Assembly (NCBI GenBank): GCA_003242085.1
Contig: QBML01000013.1
Span: 62,001 to 126,000, forward strand
Direction: 5' to 3'
DNA from: Pseudanabaena frigida
GTDB lineage: Bacteria; Cyanobacteriota; Cyanobacteriia; Pseudanabaenales; Pseudanabaenaceae
Length of the DNA stretch: 64,000 bases
In this document: one piece after another, positions 29,664-38,282 of the stretch
Position numbering within the stretch: position 1 is the first letter of the stretch
How the letters are laid out: every line of letters begins with the position of its first letter
The notes under the pieces: model-generated
The model's input: only the letters and a program-made list of their open reading frames with translations
Told to the model about the DNA's origin: nothing
Databases searched by the model: none
Translations under genes and position numbers: made by a program

Positions 29664-31829
29664 ATGTCTGCAACTATCTCTTCTAATACCCATACCACGC
29701 CTCAAATCGTCAAAACCCTTTGTCCTTATTGTGGTGTGGGCTGTGGGTTGGAAGTCGTCGAAACAACTAATCAACCAACAATCAAATTTCCCGATCGCTT
29801 CAAAGTTAGAGGCGATCGCGCTCATCCTTCGAGTCAAGGAATGGTATGTGTTAAGGGAGCAACGATCGCCGAATCAATTCAAAAAGATCGGCTATTGCAT
29901 CCAATGATGCGCGATCGTCTTGATGATGATTTTCATCAAGTAAGCTGGGATGAAGCTCTAGATGCGATCGCGCATCAGATCCAGAAAGTTATCGAAACCA
30001 AAGGCGCAGACGCTCTCTGCATGTACGGGTCTGGACAATTTCAAACCGAAGATTACTACATCGCTCAAAAGTTGTTTAAAGGCTGTTTGGGAACCAATAA
30101 CTTTGACGCCAACTCGCGCCTTTGTATGTCATCGGCAGTTTCGGGCTATGCCAAAAGCTTCGGTGCAGATGGCCCCCCCTGTTGCTATGAAGACCTAGAT
30201 TTAACCGATTGTTTATTTGCGATCGGCACTAATACAGCCGAATGCCACCCGATTATCTTTAATCGCTTCCGCCGCCATCACAAAAAGAATCCCCACGTTA
30301 AGCTCATCGTTGTCGATCCGCGCCGTACCCAAACAGCAGAAGTTGCTGACTTGCATTTAGCGATTCAACCTGGCACAGATATTGATTTACTCAATGGCAT
30401 CGCTCATTTACTATTGCTATGGGAAAAATGCGATCGCAATTTTATCGAACAACATACTATCGGCTTTGCCGAGCTTAGCGAAATCACGCAACTTTACACG
30501 CCCGAATTTGTATCTCGCAGTTGTGGAATTAATATTGACGATCTACATCTAGCCGCAAGATATTGGGCAGAATCCCAACGAGTTCTATCTATTTGGTCAA
30601 TGGGTGTCAATCAATCCACTCAAGGCACTGCCAAAGTCCAAAGTATTATTAACTTACATCTACTGACTGCCCAAATTGGCAAGGCTGGCGCAGGCCCATT
30701 TTCGCTAACTGGACAGCCCAATGCGATGGGTGGAAGGGAAGCAGGTGGTTTAGCACATTTGCTCCCTGGCTATAGATTTGTGGCTAATCCACAACATCGA
30801 GCTGAACTAGAAACTTTTTGGGGTTTGCCTTCTGGACAAATTTCCGATCTGGTCGGGCGGACTGCATGGGATATGGTGCGCGGTTTAGAAGCGGATGAAG
30901 TGGACTTTCTCTGGATTGCGGCAACTAATCCTGCCGTCAGCTTTCCCGATCTAGTGCGAACTAAAGCGGCGTTAAGGCGATCGCCTTTTACGGTTTATCA
31001 GGATGCCTATTATCCGATCGAAACCTCTGCCTTTGCTCATATCCTTCTTCCTGCGACTCAATGGAGCGAAAAGACAGGCACAATGACCAATTCCGAACGC
31101 TGTGTCACTCTCTGTCAAGCCTTCCAACCACCGCTCGGAGAAGCACGCGATGATTGGGCAATTTTTGCAGAAGTCGGACGCAGATTGGGATTTGCAGATA
31201 AGTTTGAATTCCAAACTTCGGCGGACGTACATTCTGAATTCGTGCAGATAACTCGCGATCGCCCCTGTGATATGACTGGTATCAGCCATGCAAAGCTGGC
31301 TAATCTTGGGGTAATGCAATGGCCAAATCCCGACCATGCAACAGAACTCGATCGAAATCGCAATAAACGTTTATATACCGATCTGCAATTCCATACAAGC
31401 GATCGCAAAGCCAGATTTGGAGCCTATCATTCCCAAGGTGTGTTTGAAAGCCCTGATGAGCAATATCCATTTATCCTCACCACAGGAAGGCTTTACGGAC
31501 ATTGGCACACCCAAACTCGCACTGGCAGAATCGATAAAATCCGCCAGATGTATCCCAATCCCTTTATCGAAATCCATCCTAAGGACGCAGATAAGCTTGG
31601 TATTAATAATGGAGATTTAGTAGAAGTTAGATCGCGTCGTGGTTCTTCCAAATTTCCTGCACTGGTAACTGAGGCGATCGCTAGAGGTGTGTTATTCGTA
31701 CCAATGCATTGGGGAGCGCTGTGGGCAGATAATGCTGAAGCTAATGCACTCACCCATGCCGAAGCCGATCTCTATTCCAAGCAACCAGAGTTAAAGGCTT
31801 GTGCGGTAGCGATTAAACTATTCCACTAA
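29664..31829 (+). CDS. narB: Ferredoxin-dependent assimilatory nitrate reductase
   Basis: Molybdopterin enzyme reducing nitrate to nitrite with ferredoxin electrons. The N-terminal 4Fe-4S cluster is bound by Cys20, Cys23, Cys27 and Cys62 ([13 protein letters not shown]...GMVCVKG). Mo-bisMGD-binding blocks follow, including [13 protein letters not shown], and [13 protein letters not shown] in the middle, with the C-terminal cap [13 protein letters not shown]. The 721-residue length is typical. It is the last gene of the operon. A copy of its last ~50 bp recurs at 35086-35132, marking the far side of an accessory island. Confidence 0.96.
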   Translation: MSATISSNTHTTPQIVKTLCPYCGVGCGLEVVETTNQPTIKFPDRFKVRGDRAHPSSQGMVCVKGATIAESIQKDRLLHPMMRDRLDDDFHQVSWDEALDAIAHQIQKVIETKGADALCMYGSGQFQTEDYYIAQKLFKGCLGTNNFDANSRLCMSSAVSGYAKSFGADGPPCCYEDLDLTDCLFAIGTNTAECHPIIFNRFRRHHKKNPHVKLIVVDPRRTQTAEVADLHLAIQPGTDIDLLNGIAHLLLLWEKCDRNFIEQHTIGFAELSEITQLYTPEFVSRSCGINIDDLHLAARYWAESQRVLSIWSMGVNQSTQGTAKVQSIINLHLLTAQIGKAGAGPFSLTGQPNAMGGREAGGLAHLLPGYRFVANPQHRAELETFWGLPSGQISDLVGRTAWDMVRGLEADEVDFLWIAATNPAVSFPDLVRTKAALRRSPFTVYQDAYYPIETSAFAHILLPATQWSEKTGTMTNSERCVTLCQAFQPPLGEARDDWAIFAEVGRRLGFADKFEFQTSADVHSEFVQITRDRPCDMTGISHAKLANLGVMQWPNPDHATELDRNRNKRLYTDLQFHTSDRKARFGAYHSQGVFESPDEQYPFILTTGRLYGHWHTQTRTGRIDKIRQMYPNPFIEIHPKDADKLGINNGDLVEVRSRRGSSKFPALVTEAIARGVLFVPMHWGALWADNAEANALTHAEADLYSKQPELKACAVAIKLFH

Positions 31830-31860
31830 ACCTTCAAATCGTTAGATTAGTGATGCTAAA

Positions 31861-31899
31861 TAATGATATGTCCCGTGCTACGCACGGGACATATCATTA
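31861..31899. repeat. Hairpin flanked by a 9-bp direct repeat, just after narB
   Basis: Perfect 18-bp stem TAATGATATGTCCCGTGC with TAC loop. CGTTAGATT occurs at 31840-31848 and again at 31901-31909, as a target-site duplication would. It probably also terminates the nitrate operon. The core GTGC-TAC-GCAC is of family A style, but the outer AAACCCA arm is missing. Confidence 0.7.
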
Positions 31900-31948
31900 C
31901 CGTTAGATTGTGTAAGTGTTATAGTTTCAGGTAGAGTTACGGTTTGCC

Positions 31949-32335
31949 ATGAGTACCCAAATCACAATCACTTTGCCAGATAAAATTTATCAACGTGCAG
32001 AACGCTTTGCTCGATTAGCTAATCGTGATGTTGCTAGTATTTTGGCAGATACTATCCAACTTGCAATACCACCAACTAGATCGGATACTTTTGAGCTAGA
32101 GCCTATTTCTAAACTTTCTGATAATCAAGTATTGGCTCTTACAAAATTACAAATGGAACCGTTTCAAGATACTAGACTGAGTGAATTGCTCGATCGCCAG
32201 CAAGCAGGAATTTTAGTTGAAGATGAGCGGTCAGAGCTACAAACTCTAATGCAAATTTATCAAGAGGGGCTACTCCGAAAAGCTACTGCCCTTAGCGAAG
32301 CTGTCAATCGTGGATTAATGGAACCTTTAGGCTAG
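31949..32335 (+). CDS. Ribbon-helix-helix-like protein upstream of an HNH remnant
   Basis: A 128-residue protein. The start (STQITITLPDKIYQRAERFARL) reads as a ribbon-helix-helix strand and helix, as in CopG/MetJ-type DNA-binding antitoxins. The remaining ~90 residues are helical and charged, with repeated LSDNQVLALT-like segments. In other cyanobacteria, as I recall, this type of gene is followed by an HNH endonuclease gene; here only the 3' tail of such a gene remains (32352-32492), so this may be an orphaned partner. Function unknown. Confidence 0.6.
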   Translation: MSTQITITLPDKIYQRAERFARLANRDVASILADTIQLAIPPTRSDTFELEPISKLSDNQVLALTKLQMEPFQDTRLSELLDRQQAGILVEDERSELQTLMQIYQEGLLRKATALSEAVNRGLMEPLG

Positions 32336-32351
32336 TGAGTCAAACTCCTGA

Positions 32352-32492
32352 AATTCACATAATGGCGATCGCATTTTAGGATTGACTGCTATTGGTCGGG
32401 CAACAGTTTTGGCTTTGCAATTAAACAATCCTTACGCGGTAACAGTTAGACAAGCATGGATATCTGCGGGATGCCATTCACCCAATCGCTAA
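32352..32492 (+). pseudogene. Remnant of HNH endonuclease C-terminus
   Basis: Open frame reading NGDRILGLTAIGRATVLALQ, then LNNPYAVTVRQAWISAGCHSP, ending in TAA. This is the recognisable tail of cyanobacterial HNH endonucleases (RILGLT..GRATV..L.LN.P..V..RR.W...G.HPP). The HNH catalytic region is gone; a stop codon lies just upstream at 32349. Confidence 0.65.
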
Positions 32493-32615
32493 GTTGCCTC
32501 AGAAATTGGGATTGCGTCTGGGATTGTTGTTGGAAAGCTGCACCATGAGGGTTGTTTGTCCTTTAGGCGGGGCAATGATTTGAGGCGAAAGATCGACTGG
32601 GATGATTTTGATTAG
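32493..32615 (+). pseudogene. Remnant of ImmA/IrrE-HigA-type protein C-terminus
   Basis: Directly after the HNH stop and in the same frame: VASEIGIASGIVVGKLHHEG and then CLSFRRGNDLRRKIDWDDFD, ending TAG. This is the typical end of HigA/ImmA-like Xre-peptidase proteins (ELGIAPGIVVGRLQ...LN.LK..ydW). The helix-turn-helix and peptidase domains are absent, so the gene was truncated by deletion or recombination. Confidence 0.6.
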
Positions 32616-32673
32616 AAAACAGCAATAGTGAGATTGTTATAATAATTAAAACTTTTTTGAGGAAAACAATACC

Positions 32674-33744
32674 ATGAGCGATGAGTTGAACAAAATTTTT
32701 GAAAATGATCAGAAAAAATATCGAGTTTTACAGTCTGTGTACAATCTCTCTAATCCAGACAAATTTGTTGGGGTAAGTGCTAAACAAGTTGCTGATTTTA
32801 CACAAATCCCTATGTCTGAGGCTAAAGAAATATTGAATAGGCTATGTGATTTTGATGAATTAATTGATTGTCCTACGAACACTAGTGGATTTATGAGTAA
32901 TCATAAGACGATAGATAAGATTAAACAATATAAAAAATTAGAGATTGAAGAAATTCTTAGGGAGTTTAGGCAAATTGCAAGTGACCTAATTCATATGAAT
33001 TCCTACGATGAAATGAGCTACTTAAAACGATTTATCAATTTTATAGAGAGCAAACCTATTATCTTCGATTTTATACAAGATAATAATCGGGTGAGACAAT
33101 TTGAAATTGAGCGTGTTATTGATAGTTGTGTACAGCTTGTTCATACTTATGTTCAGATTCCTAAAGGTAAAAATGAAGAGATTGCTTTTACTTATCAACT
33201 ACTAAAATATGGTCTAGAAAAATTTAATGCTTACTATGTATTTACGATTCAGATTCCAGCCTATGGAAGTCGTGAAGAAGGAGTGTTAAAATTTAATAAG
33301 ACTATAGTTAGCTATTTTTGTAACCATATTGATCACTACTTGACAACAATGTTAAATAAACTTGGGGCTGATGAACAAAGTTATCTAAATTCAACTACTC
33401 AAAACCTTAACTTTAATGGTAATGTTGGCGCAGTTCAAACTGGCAATCATAATATTGCTCATGTAACCCAAAATAATTATTCATCACAAAGTCTTGTTGA
33501 TGCTGCTAAGGAAATTCAGGAACTTCTAGAAAACCTAGCTCAAATCTATCCAACTAATACTCTGTCTGACAAGATGGTAGTTGTAACTAAAGCAGTTGAA
33601 CAAATCGAAAATAATCGATCTTTAAAAGAACGGACAGTTGGAGCGCTTAAATCTGCTGGGGTCGAGGGGTTTAAAGAACTTATCGATAATCCACTAATCA
33701 ATATTTTGATGGCAGCAATCGAAGGTTGGAAAGAAGGTAAATAA
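32674..33744 (+). CDS. Unknown protein with winged-helix-like head and GAVQTGN motif (356 aa)
   Basis: Not recognised as a named family. Residues ~15-70 look like a winged helix (AKQVADFTQIPMSEAKEILNRL). Residues 85-240 are mostly helical. VGAVQTGNHNIAHVTQNN at 251-268 is a beta-rich motif almost shared with the next gene. The C-terminal 75 residues (VVVTKAVEQIENNRSLKERTVGAL...NPLINILMAAIEGWKEG) resemble tails I recall from cyanobacterial multi-domain proteins of unknown role. The gene is AT-rich and has no HIP1 octamer, unlike its chromosomal neighbours. The next gene starts 13 bp downstream, so the two form an operon. Confidence 0.7.
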   Translation: MSDELNKIFENDQKKYRVLQSVYNLSNPDKFVGVSAKQVADFTQIPMSEAKEILNRLCDFDELIDCPTNTSGFMSNHKTIDKIKQYKKLEIEEILREFRQIASDLIHMNSYDEMSYLKRFINFIESKPIIFDFIQDNNRVRQFEIERVIDSCVQLVHTYVQIPKGKNEEIAFTYQLLKYGLEKFNAYYVFTIQIPAYGSREEGVLKFNKTIVSYFCNHIDHYLTTMLNKLGADEQSYLNSTTQNLNFNGNVGAVQTGNHNIAHVTQNNYSSQSLVDAAKEIQELLENLAQIYPTNTLSDKMVVVTKAVEQIENNRSLKERTVGALKSAGVEGFKELIDNPLINILMAAIEGWKEGK

Positions 33745-33757
33745 GCAACTCAAAGTT

Positions 33758-34378
33758 ATGACTGAAGAATTTTTCAACATCCAGCAAGTTAAACAACTTG
33801 AAATACTGAAATTTATCTGGAAAGATACAAATGGACGAGCAGATAGAGCTTCTGAATTATCTGAGATTTGTAAAGAGATACACGTATCTGAGACAGATAT
33901 TATTCCTCTTCTTAGTTTTCTTGAGAAGTCTTCTTTAATTACAGTACATGGAAATCTGTTGTCTCAAGTTAATGGTATTCAGATTACAAAATCAGGTATA
34001 GAAAAAGTTATAAATAGTCTGAATGCAACAAACAAAACTTCTTCTCAGGTTGTTAATATTAACGCTGAGAAGATAGGAGCAGTTCAAACTGGAAACTACA
34101 ATACAGCTAATGTCACACAGAATTTTGGTGACGAAGTTGCTGAAATTTTAAAAGAGATCGGTTTTCTCCGAGAACAAGTCATTACACTATCAGTTGAAAG
34201 ACAAAATATTGCTAACATGGCACTCAACGACCTTGAATCCGCAGTATCAGATCCTTCATTGATTGATAAAGTAAAAATTAATCTATGGACTCTTTGGGGT
34301 ATTGGACAAAATGTTGTAGCCTTTGCAAATCAGCTTACCGCAACGGCAGAGAGGTTTGGCGTTCATTTTCACAGTTAG
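33758..34378 (+). CDS. Unknown protein with winged-helix-like head and GAVQTGN motif (206 aa)
   Basis: Partner of the preceding gene. Residues 10-90 read as a winged-helix domain (ASELSEICKEIHVSETDIIPLL...LEKSSLITVHGNLL). The motif IGAVQTGNYNTANVTQNF occupies 106-123. A C-terminal helical domain follows (EILKEIGFLREQVITL...ALNDLESAVSDPSLIDKVK...AFANQLTATAERFGV). Only the motif and the layout are shared with the 356-residue protein; the tails differ. AT-rich and without the HIP1 octamer. The pair sits between toxin-antitoxin genes and gene remnants in an island, which suggests a defence or regulatory role; this is inference. Confidence 0.7.
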   Translation: MTEEFFNIQQVKQLEILKFIWKDTNGRADRASELSEICKEIHVSETDIIPLLSFLEKSSLITVHGNLLSQVNGIQITKSGIEKVINSLNATNKTSSQVVNINAEKIGAVQTGNYNTANVTQNFGDEVAEILKEIGFLREQVITLSVERQNIANMALNDLESAVSDPSLIDKVKINLWTLWGIGQNVVAFANQLTATAERFGVHFHS

Positions 34379-34459
34379 GCATGGTGATAATTAATGCAGG
34401 TGAAATCCTCAAATAATTGTTAGCTATAAATTCTAAAATAAATTAGATAGAAAGAGAAT

Positions 34460-34666
34460 ATGAATACAAAACTAGTTGATTCAATTGTGCAAATAGTTTT
34501 ATCTCTAACCAAAGAAGAACAAGATCTTTTAACCGAAAGATTGTTTTATTCCTTGTCTGAACCATCTACCCACGAACTAGCTCAGCTAGTTCAAGCTGGT
34601 GGCGCATTCAAATTTCTTGACGATGAGCCAGATTTATATACCCTTACGGACGGAGAACCAGTCTAG
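34460..34666 (+). CDS. Small antitoxin of a MazEF-type pair
   Basis: The 68-residue protein is acidic and helical (IVQIVLSLTKEEQDLLTERL, then DDEPDLYTL). Its last base overlaps the GTG start of the MazF-like toxin (TAGTG), the usual coupling in toxin-antitoxin operons. It lacks an obvious AbrB or ribbon-helix-helix DNA-binding head, so identity as antitoxin rests on context. Confidence 0.65.
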   Translation: MNTKLVDSIVQIVLSLTKEEQDLLTERLFYSLSEPSTHELAQLVQAGGAFKFLDDEPDLYTLTDGEPV

Positions 34667-35016
34667 TGAATAAGGGTGATATTGTTTTGGTTCCATTCCC
34701 ATTTACAGATCTCAGTCAAAACAAGCTGAGACCTGCGGTTGTCCTATGGTCTACGTCTACAAGTAATGACATTACTCTTTGCTTTGTCTCATCACAAAGT
34801 ATTGAGAATTTAAGTGAAGGCGAATTTATAATCCATTCATCTGATGCGGAATTTAGGAATACAGGTTTAAAAGTTGTATCCAAGGTGAGAGTTACTAGAA
34901 TTGTTACAATTGAGCGATCGCTGATTTTAAGGCGACTAGGCAAATTAAGCAGCAAACACGTTCAACAATTAAATTTAGCCATGATTCAGGTATTTAGGCT
35001 TTTAGATAGTCAGTAA
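34666..35016 (+). CDS. MazF/PemK-family mRNA interferase toxin
   Basis: A 116-residue MazF/PemK fold. The N-terminus reads NKGDIVLVPFPFTDLSQNKLRPAVVL, matching the conserved GDIV...FPFtD...KxRPavVl pattern. A conserved strand with VRVTRIVTIERSLI-type sequence follows. The start is GTG, overlapping the antitoxin stop by one base. The toxin should cut single-stranded mRNA at specific short sites. It lies within the narB-flanked island, and a HIP1-like site appears only near its 3' end. Confidence 0.85.
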   Translation: MNKGDIVLVPFPFTDLSQNKLRPAVVLWSTSTSNDITLCFVSSQSIENLSEGEFIIHSSDAEFRNTGLKVVSKVRVTRIVTIERSLILRRLGKLSSKHVQQLNLAMIQVFRLLDSQ

Positions 35017-35085
35017 ACAGATGTTTGAATACTAAAATCACCCATTATGTAAGGTCAAGGAACTAACCTAAACGATGAGCTGTCT

Positions 35086-35151
35086 GATCGCTATTCCAAG
35101 CAACCAGAGTTAAAGACTTGTGTTGTAGCGATCGCTCTAGCTAACTATTAG
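35086..35151 (+). pseudogene. Duplicate of the narB 3' end
   Basis: Bases 35086-35132 match narB 31767-31813 at 43 of 47 positions, including an unbroken 25-bp stretch starting CTATTCCAAGCAACC. The frame still reads [19 protein letters not shown] and ends with TAG at 35149-35151, against [18 protein letters not shown] in narB. It overlaps the 3' end of the transporter-kinase gene by 11 bp. Confidence 0.85.
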
Positions 35152-38095
35152 CTGACTCCTGCTCAATGGGAATTTCGATAATAAATTCCGTGCCCTTGCC
35201 GACTTCAGAATTACATTTCAAACTGCCGTTATGAATTTCTTTAACAACTTGAAAACTAATTGATAAACCCATTCCCGTCCCTTTGCCCACAGGTTTAGTC
35301 GTAAAGAACGGATCGAACAACCTTTTTTGAACCTCTGGAGGAATGCCTTTAGCATTATCAGAAATAGCAATCCTTACATAGCCATCTTTGGCAACTTCTG
35401 TTTGGATTTTAATTTTGCCTAAATCACGAGCAATTTCTGCGAATGAGTTTTCTAGATAATGTTCCTCGATCGCATCAATAGCATTAGCAAGAATATTCAT
35501 AAAAACCTGATTGAGCTGCCCTGCATAGCATTCCACTTCAGGCAGACGACCATATTCCTTAATGACTTTAATCTCTGGGCGATCGGGTTTTGCTTTGAGT
35601 CGAGCTTGCAAAATCATCAATGTGCTATCAATACCATCATGGATATCTACGGGTTTGAGATTCGCCTCATCCATGCGCGAGAAATTCCGCAATGAGATGA
35701 CGATTTTCTGAATCCGTTCTGCGCCTACTTTCATGGATGAAAGCAAGTTTGGTAAGTCTTCAATCAAAAACTCTAGATCGATCTCCTCTATTTCTGCTTG
35801 AATTGCTGATTCAGGTTGAGGATAGTATTTTCTGTATAGGTCAACCAAACCTAGTAAATCTTGGGTATAGGTTCCAGCATGGATAAGATTGCCGTAAATG
35901 AAGTTCACAGGATTATTAATCTCGTGAGCAACTCCTGCAACTAATTGTCCTAGACTAGACATCTTTTCAGTTTGAATGAGCTGTACTTGTGCTTGCTTAA
36001 GACTACTAATCGCTTCAGATAGCTCTTTTGTGCGATCTTCGACCCGATGCTCTAACTCTGAAGTGATCTCCTGAAGTGCCTCTTCTACTCGTTGGCGTTC
36101 ATCAATTTCCTGCTGAAGTTGCAGATTTTGGCGATCTAGTTCTGATTCAGCTAACTCACGGCTTTCTTCACTCAAAACTAACAACCAAGTCCCTACGCCA
36201 ATTAACACTGATAGAGGTGCGTAGAGTTCTAGCCAAACCCCCAAAAACGCTGAGGTAGAGATTGTAGATAAAATCGGCGATCGCAAGATGCCCTGATAGT
36301 AGACCAATCCGAAAACTGCTGCCATGATGCCTGAGAGCAGTAAAAAGAGGCCGAGGAACTTTACTAATCTCACGCCAAGCTGCGGAGAAATCTTGTCAGA
36401 GAAAACAGTACGCGCCATTACTAGCGCCAGACTACCGAGATCGTCATCGGAAGTCTTGCAAGCATCATGACAACGAGCGTCAAGGCTACAGCAGAGCGAG
36501 CAAATCGCTCCATCATATACTGGGCAATAGGCAGTATCAGCAGGCTCATACTCCTGTTCGCAAATACTACAAGCGATTAAAGATTGAGGATCGACTTTTT
36601 GGGAACGATAAACGTTTTCACGAGCAATGTAATACTTACCTTTAGTAGCGATCGCGATGATTGGCGATAGCACAAAAGCAATTCCTAACGCTAGAAATGG
36701 AGCGTAAGCCTGAGCGTAAGCCCCAAATACACCGACAAAGGCAGTGATTGAGATGATCGAAGCAATCACCATTGAGCCAAATCCCACAGGATTAAAGCTG
36801 TAAAGATAAGCACGTTTGAATTCTATATAGGACGGACTAATTCCCAGTGGTTTATTGATGACGAGATCCGCGACAATAGCGCCAATCCAAGCGATCGCCA
36901 CATTTGAATATAACCCTAGTACTACATCTAAGGTTTCAAATACGCCAAGTTCCATTAACAACAAAGCGATCGCCACATTGAAGATCAACCAGACCACTCG
37001 TCCTGGGTGACTATGGGTCAGCCGAGAAAAGAAGTTTGACCATGCTAACGAGCCTGCATAGGCGTTGGTCACATTGATCTTAATTTGCGAAACAATTACA
37101 AATACGGTGGCAACAGTTAAAACGATTTTCGGATCGGCGAACATATCCGCGAATCCCGCCATATACATTTGGATCGGCTCTTTAGCATGGGAAACTTCTA
37201 TCCCTCGATTAATTGCTAAAGAGGCAAGGAATGCCCCTCCTAACTGCTTCGCAACTCCTAAAACAATCCAACCAGGCCCCGCCAAAACGACCGCTAGCCA
37301 CCATTGAACACGATTATGTTTTTGTTTCTCAGGTAGAAATCGCAAATAATCTACCTGTTCGCCCAATTGAGCAATTAAGGAAAAGGAAACAGTGGCGGCG
37401 GCACCAAATAGTAAAGGATGAAATCCTGCTCCACTAGAAGAATTACCTGCAAAATTTACCCAGTTCGCGATCGCATCAGGTTCTTTATATAGAACGAAAA
37501 TGAAAGGTAGAATCATCAAACTCAACCAGATTGGCTGCGTCCAGAGTTGTAACTGGTTAATTAGGGTGACTCCATAAAACACTACAGGAATGATGATCAG
37601 AGAACAGAGGATATATCCCAAAGACAAAGGTAAATGGAAGTAAAGCTGCAAAGCCTGCGCCATAATTGCAGCTTCGAGCGCAAAAAATATAAACGTAAAG
37701 GACGCATAAATGAGAGAAGTGATTGTTGAGCCGATATAGCCAAACCCCGCCCCGCGTGTCAACAAATCGATATCAATATTGTATTTAGCCGCATAGTAAG
37801 CGATCGGCAAACCTGCCAAGAATATAATTCCCCCCACTACTAGAATTGCCCAGAAAGAGTTGGCAAATCCATAACTAATCAGTAGAGATCCCCCGATCGC
37901 TTCTAGCGCCAAGAAAGAAATACCGCCTAGAGCGGTATTGGCGACTAGAAATTCCGACCATTTCCTGAATGATTTAGGAGCATAACGGAGCGAATAGTCT
38001 TCTAAAGTTTCATTCGCAACCCACGTGTTATATTCCCTACGCTCCTTGACAACCTTATTAGTTGATTTAGTATGCATTAATATCCTGACAATCAA
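35141..38095 (-). CDS. NCS1-type transporter fused to a sensor histidine kinase
   Basis: A 984-residue fusion. Residues ~25-500 form a polytopic module of about 12 helices resembling the NCS1 nucleobase:cation symporters (CodB/allantoin permease type). Cys-rich residues ~505-545 (ACSICEQEYEP, AYCP, CSLCCSLDARCHDAC) look like a zinc-binding ribbon. Two further helices (~570-640) and a coiled coil follow. HisKA contains VAGVAHEINNPVNFIYG, His near 722, and the HATPase has DNAKGIPPEVQKRLFDPFFTTK and GTGMGLSIS. By analogy with CbrA-like kinases the transporter may sense its substrate. No response regulator is adjacent. The internal Met seven residues in (MHTKSTN) could be the start. Confidence 0.85.
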   Translation of the reverse strand: MIVRILMHTKSTNKVVKERREYNTWVANETLEDYSLRYAPKSFRKWSEFLVANTALGGISFLALEAIGGSLLISYGFANSFWAILVVGGIIFLAGLPIAYYAAKYNIDIDLLTRGAGFGYIGSTITSLIYASFTFIFFALEAAIMAQALQLYFHLPLSLGYILCSLIIIPVVFYGVTLINQLQLWTQPIWLSLMILPFIFVLYKEPDAIANWVNFAGNSSSGAGFHPLLFGAAATVSFSLIAQLGEQVDYLRFLPEKQKHNRVQWWLAVVLAGPGWIVLGVAKQLGGAFLASLAINRGIEVSHAKEPIQMYMAGFADMFADPKIVLTVATVFVIVSQIKINVTNAYAGSLAWSNFFSRLTHSHPGRVVWLIFNVAIALLLMELGVFETLDVVLGLYSNVAIAWIGAIVADLVINKPLGISPSYIEFKRAYLYSFNPVGFGSMVIASIISITAFVGVFGAYAQAYAPFLALGIAFVLSPIIAIATKGKYYIARENVYRSQKVDPQSLIACSICEQEYEPADTAYCPVYDGAICSLCCSLDARCHDACKTSDDDLGSLALVMARTVFSDKISPQLGVRLVKFLGLFLLLSGIMAAVFGLVYYQGILRSPILSTISTSAFLGVWLELYAPLSVLIGVGTWLLVLSEESRELAESELDRQNLQLQQEIDERQRVEEALQEITSELEHRVEDRTKELSEAISSLKQAQVQLIQTEKMSSLGQLVAGVAHEINNPVNFIYGNLIHAGTYTQDLLGLVDLYRKYYPQPESAIQAEIEEIDLEFLIEDLPNLLSSMKVGAERIQKIVISLRNFSRMDEANLKPVDIHDGIDSTLMILQARLKAKPDRPEIKVIKEYGRLPEVECYAGQLNQVFMNILANAIDAIEEHYLENSFAEIARDLGKIKIQTEVAKDGYVRIAISDNAKGIPPEVQKRLFDPFFTTKPVGKGTGMGLSISFQVVKEIHNGSLKCNSEVGKGTEFIIEIPIEQESANS

Positions 38096-38211
38096 GCTTT
38101 AGAGCAATACTTATGCTATGTCACAAAAGCTAGTGGCAAGTGTATAAACAATCACAGGAATATCAGAGTCCAAAGATTTTCAGGTTGTGAGTTCTCTGCT
38201 CCAACAAATAC

Positions 38212-38256
38212 AGATACAGAGAGTGGCGGCGCTTCGCGCCGCCACTCTCTGTATCT
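38212..38256. repeat. Family A hairpin (perfect ~21-bp stem)
   Basis: AGATACAGAGAGTGGCGGCG plus C, mirrored around TTC. It lies 27 bp beyond the kptA stop, where it can terminate kptA. Confidence 0.8.
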
Positions 38257-38282
38257 AAGCCTTTTGGCTTAAACTCCATTAG

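Noticed and set aside
30972-31753. Several overlapping minus-strand frames inside narB
   Set aside because: They show no start signals or recognisable motifs and follow from codon bias of narB on the other strand.
35017-35151. Considered as a second small gene after the MazF-like toxin
   Set aside because: The readable part is a copy of the narB 3' end; no start or independent family match.
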